From an uncultured Rhizobiaceae group bacterium (GTDB taxonomy: Bacteria > Pseudomonadota > Alphaproteobacteria > Rhizobiales > Rhizobiaceae): DNA of 64,000 nucleotides. The first letter of the stretch is position 1, and each line of letters opens with the position of its first letter. Made by a program: the position numbers and the translations under genes. The DNA lies in contig CANMVS010000025.1 in assembly GCA_947501445.1 (NCBI GenBank), positions 1-64,000 of the forward strand. The letters run 5' to 3'. The notes beneath the pieces were generated by a model that had not been told where the DNA came from, made no database searches, and was given only the letters and a program-made list of their open reading frames with translations. Positions 63,398 through 64,000 of this stretch are shown here, piece by piece.

Positions 63398-64000
63398 ATG
63401 GCAAAATGTAATATTTGCGGTGGCAATGCCTTTCGCCCCGGACCTTCAGGCAGGATGACAAAAAACGGTCAGGCGCCGCGCTGCGTTGGATGCACCTCAC
63501 TTGAACGCCACCGTATTATTCGTCAGGTCTATGATGCGTTGCCCGATACTTTGCTGGGCGATAGTGCAGCATTGCAGTTTTCCAGAGACATCGCCGCACC
63601 ACGGGAGCGGTTTGGTTCCTTCGAAATTTCTGTATTCGAGGAGGAAAACAGCCTTGATCTGTGCCGTATCGACCGTCCCGATGACAGCTATGACTGGATC
63701 GTTGCCAATCATGTTCTTGAACATGTTGAGGATGATTTTGCCGCTATGGAGGAGTTGTTTCGCATTCTCAAACCGCAAGGCGTACTGCAGATTACCGTAC
63801 CGGTGACGGCATTTTGTGTCGAAACATTTGAGCTTGGGCGCGCGGCCCCGGAGAGCCATTATCATTGGCGTGGCTATGGCAGCGATCTGCCGCTTCGATT
63901 CTCTCAACAGTTGAAAGACCGCTTTGGCCTCTCGGTGATCGGCACGGACAAAATGACGGACCGGTGGGATGTGGTCTATGCCTTTACCCCAAGTCACACG
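63398..64000 (+). CDS. zinc-ribbon class I methyltransferase, partial at the window edge
   Basis: An ATG at 63398 opens a frame that is still open at the last base (201 codons), so it is absent from the track. It starts MAKCNICGGNAFRPGPSGRM and continues with RCVGC, a CxxC pair twice, suggesting a small zinc ribbon. A methyltransferase-like half follows (DWIVANHVLEHVEDDFAAME, then ILKPQGVLQITVPVTAF). The family has proteins that pair such a ribbon with a methyltransf_11 domain, often in glycan or lipopolysaccharide pathways. The 3' end lies outside the window. Confidence 0.75.
   Translation, partial: MAKCNICGGNAFRPGPSGRMTKNGQAPRCVGCTSLERHRIIRQVYDALPDTLLGDSAALQFSRDIAAPRERFGSFEISVFEEENSLDLCRIDRPDDSYDWIVANHVLEHVEDDFAAMEELFRILKPQGVLQITVPVTAFCVETFELGRAAPESHYHWRGYGSDLPLRFSQQLKDRFGLSVIGTDKMTDRWDVVYAFTPSHT

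Noticed and set aside
1-64000. CRISPR arrays, rRNA, tRNA, transposases or integrases
   Set aside because: No spaced identical repeats, no cloverleaf or rRNA sequence, and no transposase or integrase motifs were found by eye; a tRNAscan-type search was not possible.

Overview
The window looks like chromosomal DNA from a heterotrophic, probably marine alphaproteobacterium of the Rhizobiales (Hyphomicrobiales) type. The grounds are the NnrU / TPR protein / Der neighbourhood at 57-60 kb, the density of ABC and TRAP importers, and the mix of GNAT, Rrf2, GntR and Lrp genes. No sequence search was run, so this placement is inference. I saw no rRNA, tRNA, CRISPR array, insertion sequence or phage module.

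Region 1 (about 0.1-15.2 kb) is a tightly coupled minus-strand catabolic operon of about 15 genes. It runs from a MalK-type ATPase through a solute-binding protein, two permeases, four SnoaL/NTF2-like proteins, a histidinol-dehydrogenase-like enzyme, a LacI regulator, a bicupin, a MetE-like methyltransferase, an alpha/beta hydrolase and an RraA-type lyase. A fifth SnoaL-like paralogue is divergent. Two LacI-type operator sequences lie between the divergent starts. Most junctions are 4-base overlaps, and a 33-codon ORF fits exactly between two of the genes. The substrate is unknown. This is one of the two best candidates for an undescribed pathway.

Region 2 (15.3-24.1 kb) holds a small secreted basic protein and a TRAP uptake operon (DctP, DctQ, DctM). 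The operon continues into two PhyH-type dioxygenases, a beta-hydroxyacid dehydrogenase and an EamA exporter. It is divergent from a GntR/FCD regulator with a perfect inverted repeat between them. Region 3 (24.3-28.8 kb) is a molybdenum hydroxylase operon (FAD, 2Fe-2S and Mo subunits) ending in a MoaD-like protein and a strong terminator. A periplasmic rhodanese follows. A 35-base repeat sits on both sides of this block.

Region 4 (29.2-37.1 kb) carries a ThDP enzyme and then the second major candidate: a 933-residue protein joining a catalase-like domain to an alpha-dioxygenase/COX-type haem peroxidase. It is followed by a nitroreductase-like protein, a MarR-GNAT fusion whose start codon sits in a perfect inverted repeat, and an EamA transporter. 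Region 5 (37-46 kb) has GNAT enzymes (one closely resembling AAC(3)-I), fragments and short ORFs, a 710-residue membrane protein of unknown function, RsgA, an OmpA-domain protein, a cysteine-rich secreted protein and an Rrf2 / thioredoxin-reductase-like divergent pair.

Region 6 (45.8-56.8 kb) carries transporters (two MFS, one SbmA/BacA), several regulators (GlxA-AraC, Lrp, ArsR with SRPBCC and DUF899 proteins), a methyltransferase, an adenylate cyclase with a 2TM tail, a polysaccharide deacetylase and a DksA-like protein. Region 7 (56.9-64 kb) is housekeeping: NnrU, a TPR protein, Der, a SleB-like hydrolase, an AhpD-like / Rrf2 pair, an NTF2-like protein, a broken NTF2-like gene and a methyltransferase that runs off the right edge.
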